Shown: positions 29,654 to 39,700 of the stretch, in pieces
Layout of the letters: each line of letters opens with the position of its first letter
Numbering within the stretch: position 1 is the stretch's first letter
Assembly (NCBI GenBank): GCA_021776775.1
Contig: JAJFFE010000044.1
Location: 1 to 64,000, forward strand
DNA: 64,000 nucleotides
Direction: 5' to 3'
Source of the DNA: Planctomycetota bacterium
GTDB lineage: Bacteria; Planctomycetota; UBA8108; UBA1146; JAJFFE01
The notes under the pieces: generated by a model
Databases searched by the model: none
The model's input: the letters and a program-made list of their open reading frames with translations, nothing else
Told to the model about the DNA's origin: nothing
Program-made: the position numbers and the translations under genes

Positions 29654-30181
29654 TTATTTGCGCCTGTTCTGCACGATGAGCACCAAGACCAGGAAGCAGG
29701 CCAACCCCACGGCGATCGCCGAGAGCAGAGAAGACTCTCGCTTGGATTCCGGTTTGATTGCCGAGTTCTCTTCAGTCGTGGCCTGGGACGCGTCAACCTG
29801 ACCCGGGTGCGACCAGTTGGGTTCTCTCGTGCCGTACATGGCCAGGGCGCGCTCACGCAGTTCGTCTCGGTAGTCATCTCCGCGAGACTCTGCGAAGGTC
29901 GCATCTCGCAGCCGACTGCCGGTCGGGATATGAGCGTTTCCCGACTCTCGCAGGCCGATCATGCGATCGACGTGCTCCTGCGCAATGGCCGGCTTGTCGA
30001 TGATCTTCTTGTCCATCTCCGCGGTGATTCGCGCGTCACCCTGACCGTGGAGCGGCCCGGACACGATCGTCGCGGTGACGATAATCAAGCATGGTTTCAA
30101 TAGTCGTATCACGAAGCTTCCCCTCTCTGTTCGGTTATGGCGAAACGCCAGTGTAGGCCGCCATGGAAGACGCGTCGCCAA
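29654..30181 (-). CDS. Hypothetical membrane-anchored protein
   Basis: N-terminal hydrophobic segment; C-terminal TM SLLSAIAVGLACFLVLVLIVQNRRK. Confidence 0.6.
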   Translation of the reverse strand: MATRLPWRPTLAFRHNRTERGSFVIRLLKPCLIIVTATIVSGPLHGQGDARITAEMDKKIIDKPAIAQEHVDRMIGLRESGNAHIPTGSRLRDATFAESRGDDYRDELRERALAMYGTREPNWSHPGQVDASQATTEENSAIKPESKRESSLLSAIAVGLACFLVLVLIVQNRRK

Positions 30182-32060
30182 TCGACCAGGAGACGACGTC
30201 GAGCGGTTCCCACGAAAGCGGCAGATGAAGCCCGAACGCCGCGGCCCCGCTGCCGCCGGTCAGCCGTTCGTCGTGGTTCATGAAAATCTCGGTCGCGCCG
30301 TATACGATCGATTCGTTACGGCTGACGATGCTCCCGTTCATTTCGATATCGGTCCAGCCGGTGCCGTCCCACGCCAGCATCAAGGCTGCAAAGAAGTGGT
30401 TCGTGTAGAAGCTGGCGTCGATGTGCTCGAAGTAGATGGTCGATACGTCACCATAGCTTCCGTAGGTTGTGGTCAGCCCAGTCCAGTTGCCGGGATTGAG
30501 TGACGCCCCGATGTCGAATTCGCTCATGTCGACGCGAGGATCAAAGACACCGTCGCCGTCGATGTCTTCGCCGGAACCCGGAATCGGATCACCGACGTTC
30601 GAGCCTGCCGGGATCATGCCCATGGCTGCATCCGAAGCTGTGTAGTAATCGACCGTCCAGACTCCGTCGCCTTCGAGAACATCGTCGTCGGCGGTTCCGG
30701 CAATTCCGTCGAGCCCGTCCGCGGTGTTCTGAATGCCGTCGGCACCCGCGTCTTCCTTGCTCTCGTTCAGCGAATTGTTGAGCCAGCTGGAAACGTAGGA
30801 TTGCCAGGAGCCGTTGGTGTAATCGCCGACGACCACGTGCTCCCGCGCGAACAAGCCGAGTGCATCCTTGTTGGCATTGTCAGCACGCCACGCTTCGACC
30901 GTCGCTTCGTCGTTTGCACTGGGGCGGGGGCTGGTCGGCGGATTCAGGTAGTGAAGGTCGTCGGCGATGTAGACATTACGACCTGCGTAGATGGTTCCTT
31001 GCCCGACCACGTAACCACTGAGAATGACGTCGCCTCGCGCGACGATCGGACCGTCGAGCACGATCGGGTTCGCCAAGGTGCCGACCAGGAACAGATTCTC
31101 GGGCTCTCCCGGATCGTCTCCCGCCACGCCTTCGACCAGCGGATTCCCGTTTTGTAAGATGCGTCCGGACTCTGTGGCCGCCATGGTCTCGTAGACCGTG
31201 AGGTCGGAGAGGTTCGGCATTTTCACGGTCGGCTGCCACTCGTGCTGGTTCGCCGCTGCGCCGCCCATTCCTTGCACGTTGTCCTCGTTGAGAACGGTCC
31301 AGCTGGCAAACACGCCACCGTCGTTACCGTCTTCTAGTCCGTCGCCGTTGTCGTCGATGTATCCGATGAGGTCGTTTCCGTTGGCCCCTTGGTAGCGAGG
31401 GCTTCCGTTGACATGCGGGGAGTGACCGCCGAAGTCGAACTGCCCGTTGGCGCGGGCATTTCCGTTACAGATGATCGTATCCCCGTAGAACCAACCCCAG
31501 TGATTGATGAAGTACGAGTAGTCGAACACCGAAGAAGTATCCATTTCGACGTCGATGGTGCCTTTGACTTCGACACGGCTCGACCGCGGATCGCCGCTCA
31601 TGAACGCAGCCTTGTTCGGCGTGTACCCGAACGAACTGATCATGATCTGGCGTGCGCTCGATGAGCTACCTCCCGTGACGTCGACCGCCGTGTCGTACTC
31701 GCCGACCACGGTTCCGCCGCTGTCGATGAGTTGTTGAGCGTTGAACTGCTGAGTGTACCCACCGAGGCCTTCGGCCGACGCGCTGTCAAAGCCGTCGATA
31801 CCCGAGAAGGGAACGCCTACGCTGGCTAGATTGCGGGCCATCCAAATCTGATTGATTTGGTGTTCGAATCCCGCTTGTGCCACGTATCGAGCCGTGAGAT
31901 CGAGTGTCCCGGCGTCGGCCACGCGAAGTTTGTCTTGAGCCGTGTACAGGGTGGCCAGGACGAAGGCCAACACCATGGTGAAGGTGATTGTCGCCGCCAC
32001 CAACACGGATCCTTGTTCTCTCGTCGTCTGTTCTCTGGTCTCCGAATGATCGGACTTCAT
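30135..32060 (-). CDS. PilX-like pilus assembly / pseudopilin-associated protein
   Basis: N-terminal EQGSVLVAATITFTMVLAFVLATLYTAQDKLRVADAGTLDLTARYVAQAGFEHQINQ is PilX-like; adjacent to prepilins. Confidence 0.7.
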   Translation of the reverse strand: MKSDHSETREQTTREQGSVLVAATITFTMVLAFVLATLYTAQDKLRVADAGTLDLTARYVAQAGFEHQINQIWMARNLASVGVPFSGIDGFDSASAEGLGGYTQQFNAQQLIDSGGTVVGEYDTAVDVTGGSSSSARQIMISSFGYTPNKAAFMSGDPRSSRVEVKGTIDVEMDTSSVFDYSYFINHWGWFYGDTIICNGNARANGQFDFGGHSPHVNGSPRYQGANGNDLIGYIDDNGDGLEDGNDGGVFASWTVLNEDNVQGMGGAAANQHEWQPTVKMPNLSDLTVYETMAATESGRILQNGNPLVEGVAGDDPGEPENLFLVGTLANPIVLDGPIVARGDVILSGYVVGQGTIYAGRNVYIADDLHYLNPPTSPRPSANDEATVEAWRADNANKDALGLFAREHVVVGDYTNGSWQSYVSSWLNNSLNESKEDAGADGIQNTADGLDGIAGTADDDVLEGDGVWTVDYYTASDAAMGMIPAGSNVGDPIPGSGEDIDGDGVFDPRVDMSEFDIGASLNPGNWTGLTTTYGSYGDVSTIYFEHIDASFYTNHFFAALMLAWDGTGWTDIEMNGSIVSRNESIVYGATEIFMNHDERLTGGSGAAAFGLHLPLSWEPLDVVSWSIGDASSMAAYTGVSP

Positions 32061-32080
32061 TGCGTTCTCGGATTCTTCTA

Positions 32081-32668
32081 TTACGGGTTGATCACGTGAA
32101 TCACGGTTCGTTCGTCGCGACGGTACTCATTGCCGTCGTCGAGCGTCTCGTGGACCCGTAGCTCGATGGAGATGAGCTCGCCGTTTTGAGTGATGGCGAA
32201 GCCTTTTACTGGATCTGCGGTCACAACGGCAACGTCGACATGGCGACAAAGAATGCGATCTGCACCTTGGACGGTGCCGCCTGCGTTCGTTCTACGAAGA
32301 ACGAGCGTGTCGTTCTCGACGAGGTATGACCCCTCCCAACCGAGTTGGAACGTTCCCGTTGCGTCTGGGTATCCCCACGCGAGCGTTTCCGGTTGGTCCG
32401 GATCCGGTACCTGGAGGGTCACCATGTCGTGGTTGGTATCGCTGGTGTCGATGATGATCCCGGCCATCGACGCGTGCTTGAGCTCCTCCGAGAGGTCGGA
32501 CAGTGCCTTTCGCAAGTCTCGGTCTACTCGGTGAGATCGAGACAGGTAGTCCAGCGATGTACTGGACGCCCGCGTGAGGCCGCCGATGGCGATGACCAGG
32601 AGCATCCCGATCCCCGCCGCAATGGTGACTTCGATTAGTGTGAACCCGCCGGTGGAGGCGCGCTTCAT
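32081..32668 (-). CDS. Type IV prepilin/pseudopilin (PilW-like)
   Basis: GGFTLIEVTIAAGIGMLLVIAIGGLTRASS prepilin cleavage and methylation motif. Confidence 0.9.
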   Translation of the reverse strand: MKRASTGGFTLIEVTIAAGIGMLLVIAIGGLTRASSTSLDYLSRSHRVDRDLRKALSDLSEELKHASMAGIIIDTSDTNHDMVTLQVPDPDQPETLAWGYPDATGTFQLGWEGSYLVENDTLVLRRTNAGGTVQGADRILCRHVDVAVVTADPVKGFAITQNGELISIELRVHETLDDGNEYRRDERTVIHVINP

Positions 32669-32713
32669 CGTGTTCCCTCTCCATGGGCTCGGTCGCCCGT
32701 GCCCCGGCCGGAT

Positions 32714-33130
32714 TCAGTCCCGGTCTGCGATCAATGTTATTGCTGTGGTATTGACGTCGAGGTTGTCGGTACACGTGACGCCGACCTCGACGCGAATCAG
32801 ACCGACAGACACCAAGGTGACTGAAGTCGCGGCGTTGAAACGTCCGTCGTTGAGTGTGCTTCCGTCGAGCGCGAGAAGTGCGTCGAACGGTGTGACCTCG
32901 ACGCTCTCGACGACTTCGCGAACGAAGTTCTGCGCCGTGATCAAGTCGGTAGAGGTACGGTCGGCGAGATATGCCATAGAAATGCTGGAGAGAACACCGG
33001 CGGCGACGATCGCAATAATGGCAGCCGCCATCACGATCTCGACGATCGTGAATCCCGACTCCGGAGCCATCGCGGCGTGTTCTCGAGACTGGTTCAGCAA
33101 TCGAATCCCCTCTTCTGCTGACAGTTTCAA
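32714..33130 (-). CDS. Type IV prepilin/pseudopilin (PilV-like)
   Basis: SGFTIVEIVMAAAIIAIVAAGVLSSISMAYLADR prepilin motif. Confidence 0.88.
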   Translation of the reverse strand: MKLSAEEGIRLLNQSREHAAMAPESGFTIVEIVMAAAIIAIVAAGVLSSISMAYLADRTSTDLITAQNFVREVVESVEVTPFDALLALDGSTLNDGRFNAATSVTLVSVGLIRVEVGVTCTDNLDVNTTAITLIADRD

Positions 33131-33533
33131 TCGTGATATAGGACGCGGGCGTTATCGGCATACGAGTCCACCTAAAAGCTACGATGGCGCGGCGAAGGCC
33201 GCCAAAGCTCCCGGGGTTGGACTTTCTTACCCACCGAGTAGTGTCCAAGTCTGGATCTTACGAAACGCGCTAACGAACCAGATGGAAACAGGATGCAGCA
33301 CTGAGTTCGGTGGACGACCGCGCTGCGTGCGGAATCGGAACGCGAACAAGTGTCTACGATTTTGAACGTCTCGTTCCTAGACAGAACCGCCAACAGGCTC
33401 GGTCCCAGGAAAACTCGAGTGGTCCGTTCTAAGAATCCCTAAACAGCGGCCGGGCGAATAGTCGATGTCATGAGGAGCGTGTACCCCAGCGGCTTCGTCA
33501 GCCTGTGTACCGGGCATTTACGAATACGCTGCG

Positions 33534-35366
33534 GTGACGCCAATTCCCGAAGTGATGGGGATAGCAGTTCAGTTTCTCGAGGGGGATTCTTCGAACGACA
33601 GCGACTCTATGTCTGTCTCGACACCGACCGAAACACCAAGCGATAGCGGCGCCCTAGCCAAAGCGACCACGCCACCTGAGGTCCTTGCTGCAGTGCAGGA
33701 GATTCTGCGGCAGTTCCCGGTGGTGGAAAAGAACGTGCGACTCTTCCCGTTGGAGAATCGCGTGGTCAAAGACTCGATGAACTCTCTCGTTCGTGCCTTC
33801 GGCGAGTACTTCAAGCTGCGGTGGGAGCCGTTGCGTCTACGCATCAACGAATCGGACATCACGTTCGAGGACGAATCCGTCTACCACGACCCGGACAAGG
33901 GAAACAGCCTCTCCTTCCGGATGTACAAAGACGGCCTCAAAGAGATTCGCTTCCTGACGGATCTCGAGATCGACGATCTCGTCGCGTTTCTGGAAACCTT
34001 CCGCGAAGTGTTGACGGTGGATCAGGACGAAGACGACTTCGTAACGCTGCTTTGGCAGAAGGATCTCGACCAGGTGCAGTTCTTCGCTCTCGACGACTTT
34101 CTCTCGTCGTCGAGTGGCGAGACTTCCGATATCCCAGCGCCAATTTCGATCCAGCGCGACTTGGGCAGCACTCCGGGACGGCGAAGCTCCGAAGAAGCGT
34201 CTGAGGAGATGCAGGAACTCATCGAACGTGCTAGTTCGACCGGGGCTGACGGTCGAGCCGTCTTCGAACTCGACGAGTCTGAGCTCGTGCGGGTTCAAGA
34301 GCTCATCGACGCCGAGAGTGCTGCCGACCCCTTCGACGACTTCGTCGAGGTGGTCCTCGAGATCGTTCGCGCTGACGACGATCCCGCCCGGCTCGGCAAG
34401 ACCATGGGCATCGTTCGCAACTTGATCATCTCCCTCGCCGAACGCGACGACTTCGATCGCGCGGCGAGCATCTTAGATCAGCTGCGCCACGCGAAATCAC
34501 TGTCCGGCCCGGACGGCGGCTTGATGGACCAAACCGTCGAGGCGATTGCGCAGGATGACCTCCTGAAGAAGATCGCGATACACCTCACTGAGACCGAGGC
34601 GATGGAGAACGACGCAGGGATCTATCGGTTCCTACGTCAGCTACCGGGATCCAAGGTCGGTTGGCTCTGTGATTGGTTGGCGCTCCCGCAGCACACCCGC
34701 GAGATCACGTCGATTCTCTCCGCGATGCCCAATCCTGATCGCGACATGTTCGTCGAGAAGCTGCAAGATCCCGACGGCAGAATCGCCAAAGCGATGATTG
34801 TGCTCCTCGGGCGGATCGACCCGAAGGCGGCGTTCGAGGATATTGCACAGGTTACCGAACACGCCGATCCAGAAGTGCGGGAGATGGCGTCAATGGTCAT
34901 CTCCAAATCGAACGAGTCGAAGTTCGCCCGTCAGATGATCGCCCCGTTGTCGGACAAGCGTCGTTCCACGCAGCGCTACGGTCTCGAGTACTTCCGCATC
35001 AATCCGAACGCTCGAGCGTTTCCGGTCATCCAAGGGCTCATCGAGACGCAAGGTGGCAAGCAGGAAGACCCGAAGTGGCTGCTCTTGCTCATGCAGTCGC
35101 TTCTGGCTTGCTCCGCGGAATCGGCACTCGACTACTTCGAGTCGACGGTGTTCAAACGCTCGATTCTGGACAAGTTCATGAAGAGTCGTGACTCCGGGCA
35201 TCTACGGCTGGCCGCTCTTTATGCCCTGGGCAAGAGCGAGGATCCGAAGACGATCTCGTTTCTCGAGAAGCTTGCCAAGTCGTTCGACAAGGATCTACGC
35301 AGCAAGGCAGTCTTCCAGCTGAAGAGTCGTGGAAAGCGCGAGGATACTCATGACAAAGACCGCTGA
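33534..35366 (+). CDS. HEAT-repeat-containing protein with an N-terminal module resembling that of the neighbouring HD protein
   Basis: HEAT-like repeats (VMKSRDSGHLRLAALYALGKSEDPKTISFLEKLAKSFDKDLRSKAVFQLKSRGK); N-terminal LRINESDITFEDESVYHDPDKGNSLSFRMYKDGLKEIRFL. Confidence 0.75.
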   Translation: MTPIPEVMGIAVQFLEGDSSNDSDSMSVSTPTETPSDSGALAKATTPPEVLAAVQEILRQFPVVEKNVRLFPLENRVVKDSMNSLVRAFGEYFKLRWEPLRLRINESDITFEDESVYHDPDKGNSLSFRMYKDGLKEIRFLTDLEIDDLVAFLETFREVLTVDQDEDDFVTLLWQKDLDQVQFFALDDFLSSSSGETSDIPAPISIQRDLGSTPGRRSSEEASEEMQELIERASSTGADGRAVFELDESELVRVQELIDAESAADPFDDFVEVVLEIVRADDDPARLGKTMGIVRNLIISLAERDDFDRAASILDQLRHAKSLSGPDGGLMDQTVEAIAQDDLLKKIAIHLTETEAMENDAGIYRFLRQLPGSKVGWLCDWLALPQHTREITSILSAMPNPDRDMFVEKLQDPDGRIAKAMIVLLGRIDPKAAFEDIAQVTEHADPEVREMASMVISKSNESKFARQMIAPLSDKRRSTQRYGLEYFRINPNARAFPVIQGLIETQGGKQEDPKWLLLLMQSLLACSAESALDYFESTVFKRSILDKFMKSRDSGHLRLAALYALGKSEDPKTISFLEKLAKSFDKDLRSKAVFQLKSRGKREDTHDKDR

Positions 35367-36759
35367 GAACCTGACGTCTGCGCTGTCGAGTAGCACGCGC
35401 AAGTACGGAAAGGCCTTGGTCACGAGCATCTTCGTGACGACGAAGGTCTCGAAACTCTACGGCTATGAGCACCAAAATTTTGAGGACGGAATCACCGGTT
35501 TTCTGAAGGTCGTGAACTTCTTCGTGCGAAACGAAGGCAGCACGACGCTTGCGGTCGTCAACGAGTTCTTGGTTCTGAACGAGACCTCTCTGAAGATCGA
35601 CCTGGGCGGCTATCAGAGCTATCGGCACGTCGTCGACATCCTACGTGAGCGCGAAGTCGGTGAGGTTGTCTTCCACGACGGTGTTGAACGTGCCGAACTG
35701 ATTCGTTTCATCCGACTGCTGAACCAAACCGCGAACGAAGACGATCCCTGGGCCGGGTTCTCGCAGGCGTTCCAACGCGCCAACCTCGAACACGTCGAGG
35801 TGTCGAAGATCGAGATAACCGCGGAGAGTGAGCTATCGGTCGATCCGGACGCTCGTCAAGCCGCGATCCACGCCTACTATCGAACCATGGACGCGACCTC
35901 AGAAGCTCAGGAAGCGTTCAAGGAAGGCGCCCGCTGGAATCCGAAGCGGCTCAAGCGGTCGGCGCAGAACATCGTCGACTTGGTGATGTCCGAGGAGAGC
36001 ACCATTCTCGCTCTCACCAGTATGAACCACGGTGCGTCTCCCGCCGTGAATCACGCGACGAACTGCACCATTCTTTCGGCGGCGCTCGGCGCGAAGATCG
36101 GCCTCCCGAAGCGGACGCTCGGAGACTTGGCCTTCGCGTCGTTGATGCACGATGTCGGAAAGGTCGAGCTCCCGGACGGGCCCGATCCGAAGTGCGCGCA
36201 TGCACTCGAAGGCGCTCGGAAGTTGCTTCTGTCGGGCCGAGTTTCGAATTCTGTCATTCGCGCCATGAACGTAGCCCTACTACATCACCGGGCGTACGGC
36301 GGCGGTGGGTCCCCGTCGCTGTCCGTCGACATCGATCCGTGCCTCTTGACGGGCATCGTCTCGGTTTGCAACACGTACGATCGTTATGTGATCGGTACCT
36401 CCGGTGGCGCCGATCCCCTACTGCCGGCCGAGGCGTTGTCGAAAGTCATCGAACTCGGGGGCAAGACGCTCGACCCGCTCTTGGTCCGCGTGTTCGTCAA
36501 CTTGATGGGGCTCTTTCCGGTCGGATCTCTGGTTCGCCTCGACTCCGGAGAACTGGCGACGGTTACGCGCTCCAATCCCAAGTCGGAGTTGCTGCACCGC
36601 CCGTACGTTCGCGTCTTCTCGTCGGCCAGCGGAGAGAACTGTGACCTTTTTGCAGACCTGTCCGAGCTCACCGGCGGAGAGTTCAAGCGGAGTATCGTGG
36701 GAAGCTTCCACCCGGAAGAGATCGAGCTCGATCTCGGTGAGTATCTGTCTGTTATCTAA
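35350..36759 (+). CDS. HD-GYP-like metal-dependent phosphohydrolase
   Basis: HATNCTILSAALGAKIGLPKRTLGDLAFASLMHDVGKVELP; HHRAYGGGGSPS in place of HHERxDGxGYP. Start ATG 35350 overlaps the upstream gene. Confidence 0.85.
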   Translation: MTKTAENLTSALSSSTRKYGKALVTSIFVTTKVSKLYGYEHQNFEDGITGFLKVVNFFVRNEGSTTLAVVNEFLVLNETSLKIDLGGYQSYRHVVDILREREVGEVVFHDGVERAELIRFIRLLNQTANEDDPWAGFSQAFQRANLEHVEVSKIEITAESELSVDPDARQAAIHAYYRTMDATSEAQEAFKEGARWNPKRLKRSAQNIVDLVMSEESTILALTSMNHGASPAVNHATNCTILSAALGAKIGLPKRTLGDLAFASLMHDVGKVELPDGPDPKCAHALEGARKLLLSGRVSNSVIRAMNVALLHHRAYGGGGSPSLSVDIDPCLLTGIVSVCNTYDRYVIGTSGGADPLLPAEALSKVIELGGKTLDPLLVRVFVNLMGLFPVGSLVRLDSGELATVTRSNPKSELLHRPYVRVFSSASGENCDLFADLSELTGGEFKRSIVGSFHPEEIELDLGEYLSVI

Positions 36760-36796
36760 GATTCGCCGGCCCTGATTCCTGCAATCGGAGACATCT

Positions 36797-39700
36797 ATGT
36801 CGACTTCTGCCATGACGACGTTGGAAATCGGCCATCGAATCAATGATCGCTTTCGTGTGTTGAGCGTGCTCGGTGCGGGCGGGTTCGGCTGTGTCTACAA
36901 GGTCGCGGACGAAGAGCGCGGAGACGACCACGTCGCGTTGAAGACGATTCGTCTCGAGACAGCCGGTGATCACGCGGTGGATTTGTTTCAGCGGGAGTTC
37001 GCGGAACTCACCAAGTTCCAACACCCGAACATCGCCACGGCGTTTGAGTACGGTCGGGTGGGGCAGAGCGGACAGCACTTTTTCACCGCGGAGTACATCG
37101 ACGGTGTCGATCTGACTCAAGGGACTCGGGAGAAGTCGGTCGACGAGAAGATGGTCGTACTGGCCGAGGTGTGTCGCGCCCTTGAGTTCGTTCACAACCG
37201 AGGGTTGATCCACCACGACCTCAAGCCCGGGAATATCCTGATGGCGGTCCCGACTGCCGCCGATGCGGAGCTTGGCGGTGTCGAGGGGCTAGGCCATCTC
37301 GAACTTCAACTCGGGGCGGGGCGGCGCGTAATCAAGCTCATCGACTTCGGATTGATCGAGAGTGAAGACTTCGCTTCGGAAACTGTTCTCGGGACCCCGC
37401 CGTACATGTCTCCGGAGCGAATCCAAGGGCGAGAGACCGACCGTCGGAGCGACCTCTACAGTCTCGGCATCATCATGTATCGCCTATTGACGGGCACCTC
37501 GCCGTTCAAGGCTCGGGGGAAAGAGTGGTTCGAAGCTCACGTCAAGCGTGCCCCGATCCTTCCCGAGCAGTACGGAATCGAGGTTCCTCCGGCACTGACT
37601 CAAATCACCATGCGACTGCTCGAGAAGGATCCCGCCAACCGTTACGGAAGCGCGGCGGAGGTCGTCGAAGCGTTGAGTATGGCCACGGGGCAAGATCTGG
37701 CGCTCGACACGAAAGAGACGTCGGGGCAGTACCTTGTCAGCGGTCCCCTTGTCGGACGCGATCTGGAAGTCGAAGCGCTGCGTTCGACGTTCAATCGAGT
37801 GTCGGGAGGATCCGAGGTTACGGCGCGATCCATGATCGTGTCGGGAAACCCCGGCTACGGCGTCACGCGATTGCTCGAAGATCTGCGCTACCACGCGCAG
37901 CGATCCGGGGCGGTCGTGCTGAGGATCGACGCCCGTTCGGGACCGACTCTCTCCGAGTTCATCCAGCAGATGGGGCGAGAGCTTCGCATCACCGGACAGA
38001 GTCTAGCCGTCGATGCGACGACAGCGGGGACCATGCCGGTCGCCGCGGTCCGCGTGGCGATCGAAGAGGCGTTGTTCGATCTTGCGGCTCACTCTGCGGT
38101 CGTGCTACTCCTTGATCACGTCCAGTCTGCCGACGAGGTCGTGCTCGAGTTGTGTCGCGAACTCGTGGCGTCTCTGACGGTCGACAAGTCGGAGGCGGCG
38201 CCGCAGATCGTCTTGGTTCTCGGCAATTCCGGCGGAAGCGTACCGTCGAGTATGCCGACCGTCGGATTGCAACGCATCGACCTCGACGCGTTCGACGAGG
38301 CAACGGTGCGGCAGCTACTCGAGGAGAGCTTCGGCGTTGCCAACGTGCCGACCGACTTCGCACGAAAGTTGTGTCGGGCGTCCGACGGCAACCCCTTGTA
38401 CGTCGTCGAAACCGTCAAGCACTTGGCGCGCGAAGGCGAGATTCGCAGGTCCGGTGGCAAGTGGGTGCTTCCCAAGCGCCCCGAGTTGATCGAGCTTCCG
38501 GAGTCGCTGACGTCGCTGGCGAGTTCGAAGCTGCTCGAGCTACCCGAGCGTGTGATAGCCATCCTCGAGTGGATCGCGACGTTCGGCCAGCCGATTCCGG
38601 TCGAAGTGCTGCAGCGTTTGACCGCCATGGAGTCGGACACGCTCGTCGGTTTGGTTTGGGCCCAGGTCAAATCGACGTTGCTGACCCGGGTGGCGCACGT
38701 CGCCGCGTCGGGGAAAGTGGAGTCTCGCTATCGGTTCGCCCACGACTCGTTGCGGCACGCCATGCTCGATTCGATCGAGTCAGAGCGACGAGTTCGCATG
38801 CACGCGTCCATCGCTTCGACCATCGATACCGAACACGGCGAGCACAGCGTCGAGGAATTGGCCTTTCACTGGCTGGCCGCCGGCGATTCCGCGCGCTTCC
38901 TCGAATTCGGTTTCCAGGCGGCGGATTCCTTTCATCAGCGGGGGGAACTCGCCAAGGCGAGAACCACGTACCGGGACTGCCTGCAGGCGGTCGCTCCGAC
39001 CGACTTGAAGCGCCGCTTCCAGGCGATGGCGAAGATCTCGGAACTCGACGAAGCGGCGGGTTCCCCGGGCGACGCTGCCGATGGGGCCGAGCAGCTGCTC
39101 GAGTCGGCCGAGCGCTTCCTCAAATCCCGCGACAAGAACAGGCTGCGCCGTCGCATAGCGTTGTTGCGAGCGAAAGACGGCGACGTCGAAGCCGCGAGAT
39201 CGTGGCTGGCGCAAGTGGAGTCCGATGACTCAGACCTCGAGGCCCTCTCGATACTCGCGGCGCAGCTCTTCATCGACGAAGTTGTCGCCAATGAACCGCC
39301 GAGCGTGGAGGCGTGGCGAACGTGTCGAACCGTACTTTCGCGAATCACCGATCCGAGCGATCCGAGCGAGGCGACGTCGGCGCGGTTGTTGTCGAGCACT
39401 CTCGATCTGCTGGGCAAATGCGCACACCGCAGTGGAGACCATCCGTTTGGATTGGCTGCGTTCGATCGTAGTCACCGCCTTTGCAACCTCGTGCAGTCTA
39501 CGCAAGGCGCCGCCGCGAGCGCGGCGAACGGAGGCTGGTTGCATATCGAGATCGGGCAGTACGACCAAGCGTCCAAACTGCTGGAAGAGGCAGTAGAGAG
39601 CGCGCGTCGTGTTGGGGATCGACCGACCCTCGCTCGCGCGCTGGTCGGACTTGCGGAGACGGCCCTGGCGCGCGGGAGTGTCGAATCCGCGCTCAAAGTT

